Part shown: piece after piece, positions 62,038-64,000 of the stretch
Layout: each line of letters starts with the position of its first letter
Position numbering within the stretch: the stretch's first letter is position 1
NCBI RefSeq assembly: GCF_001017435.1
Contig: NZ_CP011371.1
Coordinates: 4,650,001 to 4,714,000 of the forward strand
Origin: Caldimonas brevitalea
GTDB lineage: Bacteria > Pseudomonadota > Gammaproteobacteria > Burkholderiales > Burkholderiaceae_C
Length of the DNA stretch: 64,000 nt
Direction: 5' to 3'
The notes under the pieces: model-generated
What the model was told of the DNA's origin: nothing
Database searches by the model: none
What the model saw: the letters and a program-made list of their open reading frames with translations, nothing else
Translations under genes and position numbers: made by a program

Positions 62038-62240
62038 CGCCACACCACCGCTACCGCTGCGCGCTTGGCAAGCTGCAGCCGAACCGCACCGACCTCGACG
62101 CCGTCAAGGAGGAAGGCTGGCGCAAGCAGCGCATCCTGGTGATCAACGAGGCCGACGAGCGGCTCGACCTGGTGGAGCGCGAGATCGTTCGCCGCATCGG
62201 CGAGCGGCTGTACGGCAAGGGAGGACAGCGCGATGGCTGA
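62031..62240 (+). CDS. Small phage hypothetical protein
   Basis: 69 residues from ATG 62031, overlapping the resolvase stop by 7 bp. Mostly charged helix (VINEADERLDLVEREIVRRIGERLYG). No recognised domain. Its stop overlaps the DUF6362 start by 8 bp, so it is part of the same coupled run. Confidence 0.65.
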   Translation: MLTPHHRYRCALGKLQPNRTDLDAVKEEGWRKQRILVINEADERLDLVEREIVRRIGERLYGKGGQRDG

Positions 62241-62622
62241 GCAATGGACCGTCGAGGCCGTGGCCATGCGCTTTGCCGACGCAGCGGACACCGCACGCCG
62301 GCTGCCGCCGGTCAGGGTGCAGGGCTACCTGAGCGCCTGGCCGCAGGTGGCGCGCGAGTCCTGGGAGGCGCTCGGGCGCGACGATGACCGCCCCCTGACC
62401 TTCCCGCCCAGCCCGCAGGCGGTCGAGCGCATGCTGCAGGCCATGCGGTGGGTGCAGTGGCTCGAAGTCGAGCAGCGGCACCTGGTGTGGATGCGCGCGA
62501 AACGCTATGGCTGGAGCGAGATCGGAAAGCGCTTCGGCTGCGACCGCAACACGGCGTGGCGCCGCTGGCTGGTGGCCCTCGGCGCCGTCGCCGACCGGCT
62601 CAACCAGCAGCAGCTGCCTTAG
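62233..62622 (+). CDS. DUF6362 phage protein with HTH-like region
   Basis: 129 residues matching DUF6362: VEAVAMRFADAADTARRLPPVRVQGY and the HTH-like LVWMRAKRYGWSEIGKRFGCDRNTAWRRW. Likely a late regulator or sigma-like DNA-binding protein of the phage early/late switch; this is inference. Last gene of the coupled early operon before a gene-poor gap. Confidence 0.78.
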   Translation: MAEQWTVEAVAMRFADAADTARRLPPVRVQGYLSAWPQVARESWEALGRDDDRPLTFPPSPQAVERMLQAMRWVQWLEVEQRHLVWMRAKRYGWSEIGKRFGCDRNTAWRRWLVALGAVADRLNQQQLP

Positions 62623-62997
62623 CCCGGAACCACAGCGGGAAATAGCGGGTTGTGGCGGGCCCCCGGGGGGCAGAGCGGGCTCGCGCGGGCTACTGCGGGA
62701 ATTGGCCGTGCAGCATTTCGGGCCGGTTTTGGCTACAGTTCCAGCTATGGTGACGCAAGGACCAGCAGTAGCAAACGCCCCCTGAAGTCAAGCCCTCAGG
62801 CTGCCTTTCAGGGCTCTCAGAGAAGAGTTTGCGGGTCCTTCCTTTTGGTACCCAATGCGGGCGGGAAACGCGCGATGCTTTTTTAGCGTCTGAGTGCGAA
62901 CCCAGGTTCGCGCGGTTCGCGTCTATCGCCGCTACGCTTCTCTCGCACTTTCTCCGTTCCTTCCTTTCTTCGACCCCGGCCGCCCACCACGGCCGTT

Positions 62998-63035
62998 GAA
63001 CGGCCCGCTCCCGACGTCTGTCGGCCGGGCCGTTC
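62998..63035 (+). terminator. Nested hairpin, terminator-like
   Basis: GAACGGCCCG (62998-63007) and CGGGCCGTTC (63026-63035) form a perfect 10-bp stem with an inner CCGAC/GTCGG stem, followed by TCTTT. The U-tract is weak. Confidence 0.5.
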
Positions 63036-63076
63036 TCTTTGCCTGCGTTTCCTCCTGACGCCGCGCGAGCGGCCTT

Positions 63077-63107
63077 CGGCCCGCCTCCGATTCGTCGGGG
63101 CGGGCCG
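63077..63107 (+). terminator. Hairpin just upstream of the methyltransferase gene
   Basis: CGGCCCGCC (63077-63085) and GGCGGGCCG (63099-63107) form a perfect 9-bp stem over a 13-base loop, followed by CCTTTC. It ends 18 bp before the ATG, so it could occlude initiation. Confidence 0.4.
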
Positions 63108-63125
63108 CCTTTCATCGCACGCCGA

Positions 63126-64000
63126 ATGCCGTCACCCAGCTTCTCCGATCCGCTCAAGCTCGAACACTGGCCCACGGCCAGGCTCATCGCTTACGCGAGG
63201 AACCCGAGGAAAAACGACCACGCAGTGGATCGGATGGCGGCGGTCATCGCCGAGTTTGGGTTTCGAATTCCGATTTGCGCCAAGAGCACCGGCGAAGTCG
63301 TCGACGGGCACTTGCGGCTCAAGGCCGCGATCAAGCTCGGCATGCCGCAGGTCCCAGTCGTGTTGGCCGATGAGCTGACGGACGCACAGATCCGCGCCTT
63401 TCGCCTGCTGGCCAACCGATCCGCGACCTGGGCGGAGTGGGACGATGAGCTGCTGCGGCTCGAGATGGCCGAGCTGAACGAGGCGGAGTTCGACCTGTCG
63501 CTGACCGGCTTCGACGCCGACGAACTTGCCAGCATCCTGGCCGGCGATGAGCCCGCGCACGAGGGCGAGACGGACGACGATGCGGTGCCGGAGGTCGCCG
63601 AGGAATCGGTCTCGCAGCCCGGCGACGTCTGGGTGCTGGGCGACCATCGCCTGCTCTGCGGCGATGCGACGAAGCCGCAGAGCTACGCCTCGCTGCTCGG
63701 CGAAGGCCGGGTCGACATGGTCTTCTGCGACCCGCCCTATGGGGTCAACTATGCGAACACCGCCAAGGACCGGCAGCGCGGCACGGCTCGCCCCATCCTG
63801 AACGACAACCTCGGCGAGGGCTTCTACGATTTCTTGCACGCCGCGCTCTCGGCGATGCTGACACGGTGCGACGGTGCGGTCTACATCGCGATGTCCTCCA
63901 GTGAGCTGGACACGCTGCAGGCGGCTTTCCGGGCGGCGGGCGGCCACTGGTCGACCTTCATCATCTGGGCCAAGGACGCCTTCACCCTGGGCCGCGCGGA
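63126..64000 (+). CDS. ParB/Spo0J-like N-terminus fused to a DNA methyltransferase (3' truncated)
   Basis: Open to the window edge, 291 residues visible. The N-terminal ParB/sulfiredoxin-like domain (about 12-85) has ARNPRKNDHAVDRMAAVIAE and GHLRLKAAIKLG. The C-terminal methyltransferase part starts near 165 with GDVWVLGDHRLLCGD and has the DPPYGV catalytic motif (N4-cytosine or N6-adenine type). No strong Shine-Dalgarno precedes ATG 63126. Phage ParB-methyltransferase proteins modify phage DNA, probably against host restriction. The remaining motifs lie beyond 64000. Confidence 0.9.
   Translation, partial: MPSPSFSDPLKLEHWPTARLIAYARNPRKNDHAVDRMAAVIAEFGFRIPICAKSTGEVVDGHLRLKAAIKLGMPQVPVVLADELTDAQIRAFRLLANRSATWAEWDDELLRLEMAELNEAEFDLSLTGFDADELASILAGDEPAHEGETDDDAVPEVAEESVSQPGDVWVLGDHRLLCGDATKPQSYASLLGEGRVDMVFCDPPYGVNYANTAKDRQRGTARPILNDNLGEGFYDFLHAALSAMLTRCDGAVYIAMSSSELDTLQAAFRAAGGHWSTFIIWAKDAFTLGRA

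Larger units (their letters stand above)
62623..63125 (+). other. Intergenic region after the early operon
   Basis: About 500 bp with no supported gene. The first part has repeated GCGGG motifs. It contains two strong hairpins (62998-63035 and 63077-63107) that may terminate the early transcript or regulate the methyltransferase gene. Confidence 0.45.
48939..64000. mobile_element. Prophage or phage-like integrative element (left end and early region; runs off the window)
   Basis: Starts with a leftward serine-recombinase cassette and continues rightward through recombination and replication genes (HTH, Sak4-like ATPase, SSB-like, nuclease, P4-type primase/helicase, RuvC-like, DUF6362) to a ParB/methyltransferase gene. 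Structural genes would lie beyond 64000. The exact left attachment site is not identified but lies between 48890 and 48939 or just inside. Confidence 0.75.

Noticed and set aside
1..64000. CRISPR array
   Set aside because: No run of regularly spaced identical repeats with unique spacers was seen; repeats found are isolated pairs or operator-like clusters.

Overview
The window is GC-rich bacterial DNA. Its gene content suggests a betaproteobacterium, most likely Burkholderiales (inference): LPS-heptose and MsbA genes of a Gram-negative envelope, prfB with the +1 programmed frameshift, a class I fructose-bisphosphatase, and an H-NS-type protein with a Lys/Ala-rich tail. No species is claimed.

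Layout. (1) 1-4.8 kb: the end of a hybrid histidine kinase, then a leftward run of small envelope and stress genes (acidic protein, DUF421/YetF, lipocalin, YqjE-like, DUF883/YqjD, GlsB/YeaQ). (2) 5.0-9.6 kb: a soluble multi-PAS hybrid kinase and an NtrC-class sigma-54 regulator. (3) 9.7-11.3 kb: a YbaK-type deacylase and an aldo/keto reductase, both leftward. (4) 11.7-25.2 kb: an LPS core/glycan cluster starting at hldE, with a polysaccharide deacetylase, alternating GT4 and GT9 transferases, a GT25 transferase, two large fusion proteins and msbA. Most junctions overlap by 4 bp. (5) 25.3-31.3 kb: alpha/beta hydrolase, prfB, pepN, fbp and tRNA-Thr(CGU) with a strong terminator.

(6) 31.4-48.9 kb is an accessory island beginning just after the tRNA. 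It holds a leftward three-gene ABC-ATPase defence-type operon (ABC-3C), a broken gene, an H-NS-like silencer, an unrecognised zinc-ribbon protein divergent from a 1727-residue exonuclease/RecQ/UvrD fusion helicase, a GIY-YIG/DUF4357 nuclease, two SymE-like toxin genes plus a SymE tail remnant, a degenerate cobalamin-riboswitch-like sequence and a LysR regulator. The two symE copies share a conserved upstream leader with a covarying hairpin.

(7) 48.9-64.0 kb is a prophage or phage-like element running off the right edge. A serine-recombinase cassette reads leftward. An unrecognised overlapping gene pair reads rightward, followed by a CAGGGAACTG operator-like array. Then comes an early operon: HTH protein, Sak4-like ATPase, SSB-like protein, P63C-like protein, DUF6511, PD-(D/E)XK nuclease, P4-type primase/helicase, RuvC-like resolvase and DUF6362. 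A ParB/methyltransferase gene is cut by the window edge.

The best candidates for undescribed biology are the zinc-ribbon protein/fusion-helicase divergon, the two-gene prophage module at 51.7-54.0 kb, and the structured leaders of the duplicated symE genes.
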